Shown: positions 33,537-42,584 of the stretch, piece by piece
Layout of the letters: every line of letters begins with the position of its first letter
Position numbering within the stretch: the first letter of the stretch is position 1
Translations under genes and position numbers: made by a program
Source: an uncultured Pseudothermotoga sp.
GTDB lineage: Bacteria > Thermotogota > Thermotogae > Thermotogales > DSM-5069
NCBI GenBank assembly: GCA_937995655.1
Contig: CALKJI010000009.1
Span: forward strand, 1-64,000
Length of the DNA stretch: 64,000 bases
Direction: 5' to 3'
Notes under the pieces: generated by a model
The model's input: only the letters and a program-made list of their open reading frames with translations
The model's database searches: none
Told to the model about the DNA's origin: nothing

Positions 33537-35183
33537 CTATTCCGCCGCAGGATATCTGAGACCATGTTTCGTGGCAGTTTCTTTGGCGATTTCATACCCT
33601 GCGTCAAGATGTCTGATCACACCTATTCCAGAATCGTTCGTCAAAACACGTTCAAGTTTCTTGGCTGATAGATCTGTTCCATCTGCTACTATCACCATAC
33701 CAGCATGAATCGAATAACCTATCCCAACACCTCCTCCATGATGAACAGAAACCCATGTGGCGCCGCTGGCAGTGTTCAATAAAGCATTCAGAACAGGCCA
33801 ATCTGCTATTGCATCACTACCATCCTTCATGGCCTCTGTTTCTCTGTAAGGTGATGCAACAGACCCCGTATCGTGATGATCCCTGCCAATCACGATCGGT
33901 GCCTTCACCACACCTTTTTTGACCATTTCGTTCATGGCAAGGCCCATCTGCGCTCTTTCACCCTGCCCAAGCCAACAGATCCGTGCAGGCAAACCTTGCC
34001 AATGTATCTTCTTCTGAGCCATCTCGATCCACTTCCTCAGATGCTCATCAAGCGGGAACAGTTCAAGGACTTTCTTATCTGTTTCGTAGATATCCTGAGG
34101 GTCTCCGGAGAGGGCAACCCATCGGAATGGGCCACTGCCTTTTGCAAAAAGATCCCTGATATACTCAGGCACATAACCTGGTATCTCAAAGGCGTTCTCA
34201 ACACCGTGATCATAGGCGAGTCTCCGAATATTGTTGCCGTACTCAAAGACCTTTGCACCTTGTCTTTTCATCTCTATAATTGAATTGACATGTTCCGTCA
34301 CAGAATCGTAGACCCTTTGAAGGTATTCTGTTGGATTATTCTTTCTGAGCTCTGCCGCTTGCTGTACTGAAAGACCCTTTGGTATGTAACCGTTTAGAGG
34401 ATCATGAGCAGCCGTTTGGTCTGTAACTACATCGGGGATGATTCCCATTTTTACAAGCTGTGGGTGAATCTCAGCAGCATTAGCAAGCAGTGCAACTGAA
34501 AGTGGTTTGCGTGATCTCTTTGCCTGTTCAACCATCGTCAATGCCTCTGTCAAGTTATCTGTCCAAGTGTCTAGATAACCTTTTTCCAATCTACGATCGA
34601 TCATTCTTTTGTCAACCTCGACGGCAAGAATGACGCCATCGTTCATCGTCACTGCCAGTGGTTGTGCACCACCCATTTCACCTAGACCTGCTGTTAGGAC
34701 AAACCTGCCAGCTAGGGAACCTCCAAAATATTTGTTTGCAACAGCATAGAAAGTTTCGTAAGTTCCTTGCAAAATACCTTGAGTCCCTATGTAAATCCAA
34801 CTTCCTGCAGTCATTTGCCCAAACATGATCAGCCCACGTTCTTCAAGCTCCCTGAAATACTCCCAGGTTGCCCATCTTGGTACCAACAGGGAGTTTGCTA
34901 TCAGTACTCGTGGTGACCATTCGTGAGTTTTGAAAACCCCCACAGGTTTACCACTTTGAACCAGGAGTGTTTCATCATTCTCAAGAGTCTTCAATGTCTC
35001 GACTATCTTATGAAAACACTCCCAATTTCTGGCTGCCTTTCCCGTTCCACCATAGACAATGAGATTTGCTGGATCTCTCGCAACCTCTGGATCAAGATTG
35101 TTCATGAGCATTCTCATAGCTGCCTCGGTTTGCCAGCTCTTACACGTGAGTACAGAACCCCGGGGAGCTTTGATTAATCTCAT
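33537..35183 (-). CDS. hutU: Urocanate hydratase
   Basis: 548 aa. Second step of histidine degradation: adds water to urocanate to give imidazolonepropionate, with a tightly bound NAD+. N-terminal [15 protein letters not shown] (near residue 45), [16 protein letters not shown] near 125, [16 protein letters not shown] near 165 and [13 protein letters not shown] near 490 are family signatures. It is the first gene of the minus-strand metabolic operon and faces the fumarase genes across a 77-bp gap. hutH and hutI are not in the window. The SD is AAGGAGG. Confidence 0.93.
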   Translation of the reverse strand: MRLIKAPRGSVLTCKSWQTEAAMRMLMNNLDPEVARDPANLIVYGGTGKAARNWECFHKIVETLKTLENDETLLVQSGKPVGVFKTHEWSPRVLIANSLLVPRWATWEYFRELEERGLIMFGQMTAGSWIYIGTQGILQGTYETFYAVANKYFGGSLAGRFVLTAGLGEMGGAQPLAVTMNDGVILAVEVDKRMIDRRLEKGYLDTWTDNLTEALTMVEQAKRSRKPLSVALLANAAEIHPQLVKMGIIPDVVTDQTAAHDPLNGYIPKGLSVQQAAELRKNNPTEYLQRVYDSVTEHVNSIIEMKRQGAKVFEYGNNIRRLAYDHGVENAFEIPGYVPEYIRDLFAKGSGPFRWVALSGDPQDIYETDKKVLELFPLDEHLRKWIEMAQKKIHWQGLPARICWLGQGERAQMGLAMNEMVKKGVVKAPIVIGRDHHDTGSVASPYRETEAMKDGSDAIADWPVLNALLNTASGATWVSVHHGGGVGIGYSIHAGMVIVADGTDLSAKKLERVLTNDSGIGVIRHLDAGYEIAKETATKHGLRYPAAE

Positions 35184-35260
35184 ATTTTTTGAGCCTCCTT
35201 CCCCTTTTCCAAAGATTATTGTATCATTTTACTAGCACCAACACACATAGGAGGAGAAAG

Positions 35261-36109
35261 ATGAGAATATTAGTTGTAGATTGCAAAAAGATTAAAGAAA
35301 AATTGGTTGAAAAACTGTTGCGCGCAAATATTTCCGTCGACGATTTTGTAAAAAAACAAATCGAAGAATACACTGGTCCATTCAGTGACGTTTTGAAAAG
35401 AAATCTCATCGTTGCACAGCAAACAGGTCTGCCTCTCTGTCAAGACACAGGGATGGTTGAGTTCTTCGTCTTTGTAGGCTACAACGTTGTGTTTACGCAA
35501 CCTTTAGAAGACATTCTAAACGAAGCCGTAAGGCAAGTATATATGAGAAATCCTTTCAGATATTCTGTTGTGAAAGACCCTATCTTCGAAAGAAAAAACA
35601 CCTTTGACAACACTCCAGCCGTTGTTCATACCTTTATTACTGATAGAGAAAATGTGCAGATACGTTTTCTTGTAAAAGGTGGCGGAAGTGAAAATTTGAC
35701 AAGGTTGTTTATGCTAAATCCCTCAGTTAGAACAGATGAAATTCTTGATGTAATAGTCGGTCACATCAAAGAACACGGTGCTAAAGGATGTCCTCCTTTA
35801 AATGTGGGAATTGGGATTGGAGGAAGTTCTGATAAAGCCCTAGTTCTTTCAAAACTCGCTTTGACAAGACAAAGGAATGAAGAAAACTCAGATCCACGCT
35901 ATGCGGAGCTCGAGAAAGTTATTGTAGAGAGGCTCAACGAACTTAAGATCGGCTTTCAGGGATTGTTTTCTTCAATAACAGCTTATGCAGTGCACATAGA
36001 GCATGCCCCAACACATATTGCCAATCTGCCCGTAGCAATATCTGTAGATTGTTATCTATGCAGGAAAGGAGTTGTAGATGTTGAACCTGAGAGAATTGAG
36101 AGTCTCTGA
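35261..36109 (+). CDS. Fumarate hydratase (class I) alpha subunit
   Basis: About 282 aa, an iron-sulfur hydro-lyase of the TtdA/FumA-N family. Cluster cysteines appear in PLCQDTGMVEFF (near residue 60), GAKGCPPLNVGIGIGGSSDKA (near 175) and VDCYLCRKG near the end. With the beta subunit it interconverts fumarate and malate (tartrate dehydration is the alternative in this family). ATG 35261 has a perfect GGAGGAG SD. The last 32 nt overlap the beta gene. Confidence 0.87.
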   Translation: MRILVVDCKKIKEKLVEKLLRANISVDDFVKKQIEEYTGPFSDVLKRNLIVAQQTGLPLCQDTGMVEFFVFVGYNVVFTQPLEDILNEAVRQVYMRNPFRYSVVKDPIFERKNTFDNTPAVVHTFITDRENVQIRFLVKGGGSENLTRLFMLNPSVRTDEILDVIVGHIKEHGAKGCPPLNVGIGIGGSSDKALVLSKLALTRQRNEENSDPRYAELEKVIVERLNELKIGFQGLFSSITAYAVHIEHAPTHIANLPVAISVDCYLCRKGVVDVEPERIESL

Positions 36110-36584
36110 AAGGCTCAACTATTCTGGATCATTCTTGATCATGAGAGATGCTGCTCAAAGAAAAATCCAAGATCTGCTCGAACAAAAAAAGAGTTTGACT
36201 TTTGATTTATCAGGTCAAATAGTGTTCTATGCTGGACCCACCAAACCACTGAACGATAAGGTTGGTATAGGTCCTACAACCAGTGAAAGAATGGATAGAT
36301 ACCTTAGGATGCTTTTTGAACTTGGTGTCGCCGCGACTGTCGGTAAGGGTAAAAGGAGTGAACTTGCAAGGAACCTTTGCCAATTTTACAAGCGGGTCTA
36401 TTTTGTTGCGCCCAGTGGAGCTGCAGCTGCACTGTCGGAGCATGTGAAAAAGATCGAATTGATAGCCTTTGAAGACTTGGGACCTGAAGCTGTTTACAGA
36501 ATAGATGTTGTGGACTTTCCACTTATAGTTGCCATAGATAGTGAAGGTAATGACTTATTCTCTTTGAAGAGTTTTTCTATTTGA
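36078..36584 (+). CDS. Fumarate hydratase (class I) beta subunit
   Basis: 168 aa, the TtdB/FumA-C half, with the substrate loop GPTKPLNDKVGIGPTTSERMDRY (near residue 53) and KGKRSELARNL near 94. ATG 36078 has AAGGAG 6 nt upstream, within the alpha gene, so the two subunits are coupled. It completes the heteromeric thermolabile class I fumarase expected in an anaerobe. Confidence 0.87.
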   Translation: MLNLRELRVSERLNYSGSFLIMRDAAQRKIQDLLEQKKSLTFDLSGQIVFYAGPTKPLNDKVGIGPTTSERMDRYLRMLFELGVAATVGKGKRSELARNLCQFYKRVYFVAPSGAAAALSEHVKKIELIAFEDLGPEAVYRIDVVDFPLIVAIDSEGNDLFSLKSFSI

Positions 36585-36682
36585 TCTTGGATGATGCTCA
36601 GATTACATGGAAAAAATGGTGTTAATCGTTTATATTTGTTGATGTTTAGAGTGTGATCATGCTTAAACAAGGAGGATGTAAG

Positions 36683-38179
36683 ATGGTCTACTTAGGGTTT
36701 TTTGTTGGAATCTGTGCCTTAGTTTTCTGGTTTATGAGATTACCTTACTGGAATATCGTTACTCCGGCATCGATAATCTTCATGACTTTTATGTTCGCAT
36801 TGAGGACTTTCTTTGTGAAAAAATCAAGTACAGTTGTTCAGGAGGCAGAAGACAGTGAAATTGTCAACCTGTTCAGAGAACTATTCCTATCCTCTCAAGG
36901 TCTCCGCGATGATGCCGAGATTTTGACAGATATATCAAAACAGATGAGTGAAATGTCTGAAATAACCACAAAAAGGGTGAGGAGAATTTCCGAATTGATT
37001 CAGTCGCTCACGGCAGCTCTTGAAGAAACCTCCTCTGGAACAGGTGAGATAGCAACTTTGGCAAGAATGATAGGTCAGAATTCTGAAAAGATGTACGGAA
37101 AATTCGAAAAGATCGAACAAGATGTTTCACAATTGAGAGAACGTATGAATGCTTTGTCAAGTGAAAACCTTCTTGCAAAGGAAAGGCTTGAAGATTTGGT
37201 AAAAACCATGAATGATCTGTCAAATACTTCAGTTGGCATAAGACAAATGGTTCAGACTATCGAGCAGATATCTGAACAAACAAATCTATTGGCACTAAAC
37301 GCTGCAATTGAGGCTGCACGTGCTGGTGAATACGGCAGGGGATTTGCTGTGGTTGCAGAGGAAGTGAGAAAACTTGCCGAGCAGTCTCGTGTTTCAGCAG
37401 AACAAATCTCCACTCAAATCTCAAGCATTGAAGAGAGCATCAGAAACTCGGTAGAGAAAACAGCTGCAGTGGCTGAGTCCGTACAGAAAACAATCAAAGT
37501 GAACGAAGAGTTTTCAAACAGTCTCTTTACACTGAAAGACATTGTAGAGAACTTCAAGAAAACAATCGATGACATCATTTCTTCAATAAATTCACAAATC
37601 CATTCAACTCAAGAGATAGAGTCAGCTGTCAATGCTAATGCAAATGCTGCAAGCGATATTCTAAACTTTGCCGAAGAAACAGACAGGACTATTCAGTCAC
37701 TCAGCGATATCTCACAGAAATTACTGAAAGATGGACAAATTTTGTCTATAAAGTCTTTGAAGCTGAAAAGTCTAACTGGTGCCAGAAAATGGTTGATGGA
37801 GCAGATAAAAGATCTTGCCAGATTGATTTCGATACCAGAGTGTCAAAGATTAGACTGGCAAGGTTTCGAGCCACACGCCAAGAACTTTCTGAAAGAGAAA
37901 GGAGACACCTACGAAGCGATCTTTATCGCTGATTCTGAAGGTAATTTCATAACCACTACAGGGGCAAAAGGTACCATTTCTGACAGAGCATATTTCAAAT
38001 ATGTAAGAGACAACAAGGTTGATTGGACCATCTCCGATCCTATTCAATCGCGTGCTACTGGAAACATGGTGCTGACTGTGGCTTTTGCTATACGAGAGAA
38101 CGGTAAATTTAAAGGCGTTGCAGGCGCAAACCTTATACTCAAGAGACTCGAAAGGCAAATCGAACAAGAGAAGATTTAA
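36683..38179 (+). CDS. Methyl-accepting chemotaxis protein with C-terminal Cache domain
   Basis: About 498 aa. Two close N-terminal membrane helices (residues about 2-19 and 26-46) are followed directly by a methyl-accepting signalling domain with the invariant hairpin tip [19 protein letters not shown] near residue 205. After the signalling helices a PDC/Cache-like sensor follows (about 385-495: [31 protein letters not shown]). With two helices both ends should be cytoplasmic, so this Cache would sense an internal signal. No HAMP domain is seen. The SD is AAGGAGG at ATG 36683. Its stop is 3 nt from the convergent dppF gene. Confidence 0.85.
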   Translation: MVYLGFFVGICALVFWFMRLPYWNIVTPASIIFMTFMFALRTFFVKKSSTVVQEAEDSEIVNLFRELFLSSQGLRDDAEILTDISKQMSEMSEITTKRVRRISELIQSLTAALEETSSGTGEIATLARMIGQNSEKMYGKFEKIEQDVSQLRERMNALSSENLLAKERLEDLVKTMNDLSNTSVGIRQMVQTIEQISEQTNLLALNAAIEAARAGEYGRGFAVVAEEVRKLAEQSRVSAEQISTQISSIEESIRNSVEKTAAVAESVQKTIKVNEEFSNSLFTLKDIVENFKKTIDDIISSINSQIHSTQEIESAVNANANAASDILNFAEETDRTIQSLSDISQKLLKDGQILSIKSLKLKSLTGARKWLMEQIKDLARLISIPECQRLDWQGFEPHAKNFLKEKGDTYEAIFIADSEGNFITTTGAKGTISDRAYFKYVRDNKVDWTISDPIQSRATGNMVLTVAFAIRENGKFKGVAGANLILKRLERQIEQEKI

Positions 38180-38182
38180 GAC

Positions 38183-39142
38183 TCACTTACAAAAATGGCA
38201 TTTGCAAAAATGACCAGGTGAGAGTTCGTAAAATTCAGGCTCTTTTTCTTGACATATTTTCTGTGCCTTTGGGCATCTTGTGTGAAAGACGCAACCACTT
38301 GGTGGCTTTGCCGGATTGGGTATTTCACCACGTGGCACAGATCTTATCTTTCTTCCTGTGCCAACGCTTGGTACACAGTCCAGTAAGGCTAGAGTATAGG
38401 GATGAGCCGCCCTTTGGAAGATGTCGTCCTTTGAACCAAGTTCCATGATTTTTCCTAAGTACATCACCGCTACCTGTGTCGCCATGTAATCAACGACGGC
38501 TAAGTTATGAGTTATGAACATGTACGTTAGAGAGAACCTTTCTCTGAGCTCTTTGAGCAAAGCAAGAACTCTTGCCTGAACCGATACATCCAAAGCAGAG
38601 GTAGGTTCATCTAGTACCAAAAACTTTGGCCTGAGTACCAATGCTCTGGCTATGGCGATTCTTTGCCTCTGGCCGCCAGAGAATTCATGTGGATATCTGA
38701 ACATGTGTTCTTCTCTCAGTCCAACCATCTCAAGAATTTCTTTTATTCTCAGATAAATTTCATCCGGTCTCATTTTGAAATGTATTTTCAGACCCTCTCC
38801 TATGATCTCTTTCACAAGCTTTCTAGGATGAAGTGAATTGTAGGGGTCTTGCTGAACAATCTGCATCTGACGTCTGTATTCAATCATGCGCTTATTATCC
38901 AACCTCGTTATTTCCTGACCGTTATAAATAATAGTACCTGAAGTTGGTTCGATTAGTCTGAGAATGGTTCTACCGAGAGTACTTTTACCAGATCCTGATT
39001 CTCCAACTATCGCATAGATCGAACCTTCTGGTATTTGAAAGGTTACATCTTCAACGGCACGAACATAGGTAGGTTTGGAGAGGAGCGATCTTCTAATCTC
39101 GAAATATTTCTTCAGGTTCTTGACATCGATCAATATCCCCAT
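38183..39142 (-). CDS. Oligopeptide ABC transporter ATP-binding protein (DppF/OppF type)
   Basis: 319 aa. Walker A VGESGSGKST (near residue 44), Q-loop VQQDPYNSLHPRK, signature FSGGQRQRIAIARAL, Walker B FLVLDEPTSALD and the oligopeptide C-terminal Cys/His extension CVFHTRCPKAQKIC are present; the extension can bind an Fe-S cluster in this subfamily. It pairs with the DppD-type ATPase immediately upstream. It is the last gene of the importer operon and ends 3 nt from the chemoreceptor gene. Confidence 0.9.
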   Translation of the reverse strand: MGILIDVKNLKKYFEIRRSLLSKPTYVRAVEDVTFQIPEGSIYAIVGESGSGKSTLGRTILRLIEPTSGTIIYNGQEITRLDNKRMIEYRRQMQIVQQDPYNSLHPRKLVKEIIGEGLKIHFKMRPDEIYLRIKEILEMVGLREEHMFRYPHEFSGGQRQRIAIARALVLRPKFLVLDEPTSALDVSVQARVLALLKELRERFSLTYMFITHNLAVVDYMATQVAVMYLGKIMELGSKDDIFQRAAHPYTLALLDCVPSVGTGRKIRSVPRGEIPNPAKPPSGCVFHTRCPKAQKICQEKEPEFYELSPGHFCKCHFCK

Positions 39143-39155
39143 GGCTCAAATCCTC

Positions 39156-40118
39156 CTAATGATACAAGTGACATGCCACATAATGATTGGCTTTAATCTG
39201 TACAAGCTCTGGGAGCTCTAAATTACATCTTTCGAAGGCATGTTTACACCTTGGATGAAATCGGCAGCCAGATGGTGGATCAACAAGATCGGGAACAACA
39301 CCGGCTATTCCAGTCAATTCCTTAGCTCTACCAACAACTGGGATCGAATCGATTAGGCCTTTTGTATATGGATGGAGCGGCTCATTGAAGATTTCCTGAC
39401 TTGGAGCTACTTCTATCACATTTCCAGCGTACATCACTGCGACTCTATCGCAGAATTCAGAAGCGATTCCAAGATCATGAGTTATCAAAATGACAGCATT
39501 CTTTCCAACGGAAACTAATTTATCAAGTAACTCGAGTATCTGTGCTTGAATAGTCACATCGAGAGCAGAGGTCGGTTCATCGGCTATCAGTAGTTTTGGT
39601 CTGACCGCTAAAGCCATCGCTATCATGACCCTCTGAGCCATGCCACCACTTAACTCGTGTGCATATAGATCGATGGTTCTTTGCCAGTCAAGTCCAACCA
39701 TCTCGAGCGCCTCTCTAACCTGTGTGTAAGCATCGTTGATGCTTATATTCTGGCTGTGCGCAATCGTTTCTGCTATTTGAAAACCCACCTTGAAAACGGG
39801 GTTGAGGGCAGCTATGGGTTCTTGGAAGATCATTGAAATCTGTCTTCCTCTAACTTTATCCATTTCGTCTTCGCTGAGTTGCAAGAGATCTTTGCCATTG
39901 AACCATATCTTGCCGTCGATGATCTCCCCGGGCTGTTCTATAAGTCTCATTATAGACAAAGCAGTTACGGATTTCCCACAACCTGTTTCCCCAACAACGC
40001 CAAGGCGCTCTTCTTCATTGAGCCAGAGCTCGACACCGTTCAAAGCTTTAATTGTTCCTCTGTATGTGTGAAATATTACCCTCAGTTTGCTGATATCAAC
40101 AAGGGACCCGCGTGTCAT
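39156..40118 (-). CDS. Oligopeptide ABC transporter ATP-binding protein (DppD/OppD type)
   Basis: 320 aa. Walker A VGETGCGKSV, signature LSGGMAQRVMIAMAL, Walker B LIADEPTSALDVT and the C-terminal peptide-transporter signature CRFHPRCKHAFERC. It powers import with its neighbour. Start ATG 40118 has GGAGG; spacing to the permease is 3 nt. Confidence 0.9.
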   Translation of the reverse strand: MTRGSLVDISKLRVIFHTYRGTIKALNGVELWLNEEERLGVVGETGCGKSVTALSIMRLIEQPGEIIDGKIWFNGKDLLQLSEDEMDKVRGRQISMIFQEPIAALNPVFKVGFQIAETIAHSQNISINDAYTQVREALEMVGLDWQRTIDLYAHELSGGMAQRVMIAMALAVRPKLLIADEPTSALDVTIQAQILELLDKLVSVGKNAVILITHDLGIASEFCDRVAVMYAGNVIEVAPSQEIFNEPLHPYTKGLIDSIPVVGRAKELTGIAGVVPDLVDPPSGCRFHPRCKHAFERCNLELPELVQIKANHYVACHLYH

Positions 40119-40121
40119 AAT

Positions 40122-41006
40122 TTACCTCCTGAGTCTGGGATCGAGTATGTCTCGGATACCATCACCGAGTAAATTGAAACCAAGGACTACCACAGCGATA
40201 AACAAGCCTGGGAAGGTTGAAATCCACCACTGCTGAACCAAGTAGCTTCTACCATCGCTGACTATTGCTCCCCACTCTGGTGTGGGTGGCTGTGCTCCGA
40301 GACCCAAAAAGCCAAGTCCAGCAGCCGTCAAGATTATCGTTCCCATTCTGAGTGTTAGCTGTACAAGCACTGGAGACAGGCACATTGGAAGTACATGGAA
40401 GAGCAAAATTCGCAAATTACTTGCCCCTACTGCCTTGACCGCTTCTATGTAGGGTTGTGACTTTATTTTCATGGCTTCTGCGCGTGCCAGCCTTGCTACC
40501 ACTGTCCATTCAACAAGTGAGATAGCCAAGATAGCATTAGTTAGTCCTCTCCCGAGCATCGCCGACAAGGCCATTGCGAGGATCAGCCTTGGAAATGCAA
40601 GAAATATATCTGTAATACGCATAAGAATCTCATCAACTGCACCACCAAAGTATCCCGCTGTTATTCCAATTGCAGTACCTATAGTACCGCTAATTACGGT
40701 CACAAGAAAGATTATCCACACTTCTATTCTTGCGCCGTGAATCACTCTGCTGAAAATATCGCGCCCAAATTGATCTGTACCAAAAAGATGCTGGCTGCTC
40801 GGTGGTTTTAATCTCTGTGGTAAATTGGGCTTTATAGGATCATAAGGTGCCAAGATTGGTGCAAAGATAGCGATCAAGATGAAACCAATGACTATGAAAG
40901 TCCCTATCATGGCAAGTTTTGTCCTTTTCCACAAATAGAAAGTGTGTTTCCAGTCCTCTAAAATTGGTTTCCAACGCGAGATCGTAGTCTGTGTGTTTTG
41001 CGCCAA
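40122..41006 (-). CDS. Oligopeptide ABC transporter permease (DppC/OppC type)
   Basis: About 294 aa. N-terminal membrane helix (about residue 30-50), the 'FGTDQFGRDIFSRVIHGAR' region typical of DppC, and five further helices with the EAA loop EAVKAVGASNLRILLFHVLP. TTG 41006 lies 5 nt after GGGGTGA and is preferred; GTG 41015 lies inside that SD. The gene is 3 nt from dppB. Confidence 0.88.
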   Translation of the reverse strand: MAQNTQTTISRWKPILEDWKHTFYLWKRTKLAMIGTFIVIGFILIAIFAPILAPYDPIKPNLPQRLKPPSSQHLFGTDQFGRDIFSRVIHGARIEVWIIFLVTVISGTIGTAIGITAGYFGGAVDEILMRITDIFLAFPRLILAMALSAMLGRGLTNAILAISLVEWTVVARLARAEAMKIKSQPYIEAVKAVGASNLRILLFHVLPMCLSPVLVQLTLRMGTIILTAAGLGFLGLGAQPPTPEWGAIVSDGRSYLVQQWWISTFPGLFIAVVVLGFNLLGDGIRDILDPRLRR

Positions 41007-41017
41007 GAAACTCACCC

Positions 41018-42028
41018 CTAAATACGCATTCTTGGATCAAGTGCGGCATAAATGATGTCGACAACTAGATTAACCAGAGAATAGATTACAGCAACGAACA
41101 GTGTCCCACCCATGATTGCAGGATAATCCAACAAAAGCAAGGAATTTACTATATATCTACCAAGACCGGGCCAACCAAAGATGGTCTCGGTTAAAACCGC
41201 TCCCTCAAGCAAACCACCGAAGGTCAAACCAATTATGGTGATCACAGGTATTAGAGCATTTCTGAGTGCATGACGATAAATCACCAGACGTTTGCCTATA
41301 CCTTTTGCTTTTGCCGTTCGTATGAAGTCCTGTCTAAGAACGTCCAACATACTTGAACGGGTAATCCTTGCTATAGAGGCGGCCGCAGAGTAACCTAAAA
41401 CCAGGGAAGGGAGAACCAAGTGAGCTAAAGCATCTTTGAAGGCTTCAAGGTTGAGTGATATCAGTGAGTCAATCAGGTACAAACCTGTGTACTTGGCCGG
41501 TGGAGTAGTAAAGAGCCCGAGTCTGCCGGTTCCAGGAAGCCAGCCTAAACGAAAATAGAAAAGTAGTAGCAACAACAAGCCGGTCCAAAAAACAGGCATA
41601 GATACCCCAAGTATCGAAAAAACCCTGGCAAAATGATCTATGAATCTGTTTCTATAAACTGCCGATAGAATTCCAAGGAAGATCCCCAAGACTACAGAGA
41701 AAAGGGTTGCACAGATTGCAAGCTCCAAAGTAGCGGGGAAAAAATTCGCGATATCCTGAACAACAGGTCTGTTACTTTTTAACGAAGTGCCGAGGTCGCC
41801 TCTGACTAACCCAAACATGTAATCAATGAACTGGTTCATCAAAGGCCTGTCAAGACCAAGGCGTCTTTTCATGTCCTCTACAAGATCTATCGGTGCGTTT
41901 CCACCAAGTATTGCTCCAACTGGGTCTGCTGGTATAACTTTCGCAATTACAAAGACCAACACAGACACACCAAAAAGAACGAGTAACATCAGAAAAAGCC
42001 TACGTAGTATGAAGGAACCAAGCTTCAT
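41018..42028 (-). CDS. Oligopeptide ABC transporter permease (DppB/OppB type)
   Basis: 336 aa with six membrane helices, the N-terminal DppB pattern (RRLFLMLLVLFGVSVLVF, ADPVGAILGG) and the EAA loop RTAKAKGIGKRLVIYRHALRN. First gene of the four-gene importer. No substrate-binding protein gene adjoins it on either side, so the peptide or oligosaccharide ligand (Thermotogota use this family for sugars too) cannot be inferred. The SD is GGAGG. Confidence 0.9.
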   Translation of the reverse strand: MKLGSFILRRLFLMLLVLFGVSVLVFVIAKVIPADPVGAILGGNAPIDLVEDMKRRLGLDRPLMNQFIDYMFGLVRGDLGTSLKSNRPVVQDIANFFPATLELAICATLFSVVLGIFLGILSAVYRNRFIDHFARVFSILGVSMPVFWTGLLLLLLFYFRLGWLPGTGRLGLFTTPPAKYTGLYLIDSLISLNLEAFKDALAHLVLPSLVLGYSAAASIARITRSSMLDVLRQDFIRTAKAKGIGKRLVIYRHALRNALIPVITIIGLTFGGLLEGAVLTETIFGWPGLGRYIVNSLLLLDYPAIMGGTLFVAVIYSLVNLVVDIIYAALDPRMRI

Positions 42029-42112
42029 TTATAAAGACGACCTCCTTCAAAAAATTAAAACAACTGATTTATGAATACTAAAACCAGACATTGTTTTCGT
42101 ACCATCATGAAA

Positions 42113-42141
42113 TCTATAAAGGGTATCAACAACTTTTCCAA
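42113..42141 (-). promoter_or_regulatory. Proximal promoter of the dpp-type operon
   Basis: TTGGAA (42141-42136), a 17-nt spacer, then TATAGA (42118-42113) on the minus strand, about 85 nt before the dppB start. Confidence 0.45.
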
Positions 42142-42387
42142 GACAAGCAACTTTACTCTTTACTACCATCTGCTGCCCGAATGCCACAGAATAAGCACTC
42201 ATATGAAAAACTTTGAACTTAGACCAAAGCAACACACTCGTTGGCAATGATGTATTGACCGATGGTGAAGCAGGTCTTTGTGTGTAAACTTAGGTACTTC
42301 TGCTTTCTTTTCGTCTTGGTTTCCAACTTTTCACAGGATTTTTTACAGGAGCTGAGTCGACATTTTCAGGTCAATCTTTATGGCATC

Positions 42388-42416
42388 ATTATACTCACCC
42401 AAAGATCATTTCTCCA
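42388..42416 (-). promoter_or_regulatory. Distal promoter candidate of the dpp-type operon
   Basis: TGGAGA (42416-42411), a 17-nt spacer and a perfect TATAAT (42393-42388) on the minus strand. If used, it would give a ~350-nt leader. Confidence 0.4.
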
Positions 42417-42584
42417 TAAACTGCTTTCTCTCTATGTAAAGTTCTGAGTAAGTATACCACAAGAGACTGGACTTTTCAAGTCTTATTAGATCTTCAGAAT
42501 CTCGTTTTAATAGTTTTTTAATCGCAGAGAACTAAAAGAACTTTTGAACGGAGCTAAAAATACTTTTACCCAGGGGGTGACGGT

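Larger units (their letters stand above)
42029..42584. other. Intergenic region upstream of the importer operon; no gene
   Basis: About 550 bp. Short ORFs here (ends near 42047 and 42447) have no SD and odd composition, so I call none. It contains two promoter candidates for the leftward operon and presumably the promoter of the rightward repeat-protein gene. There is room for a long dppB leader (85-350 nt), but no convincing structured RNA was found by eye. Confidence 0.5.

Noticed and set aside
42047-42447. Two short ORFs upstream of the importer operon (minus 66 codons, plus 61 codons)
   Set aside because: No SD, poor composition, and they lie over promoter-like sequence; no sign of homology to a binding-protein remnant.
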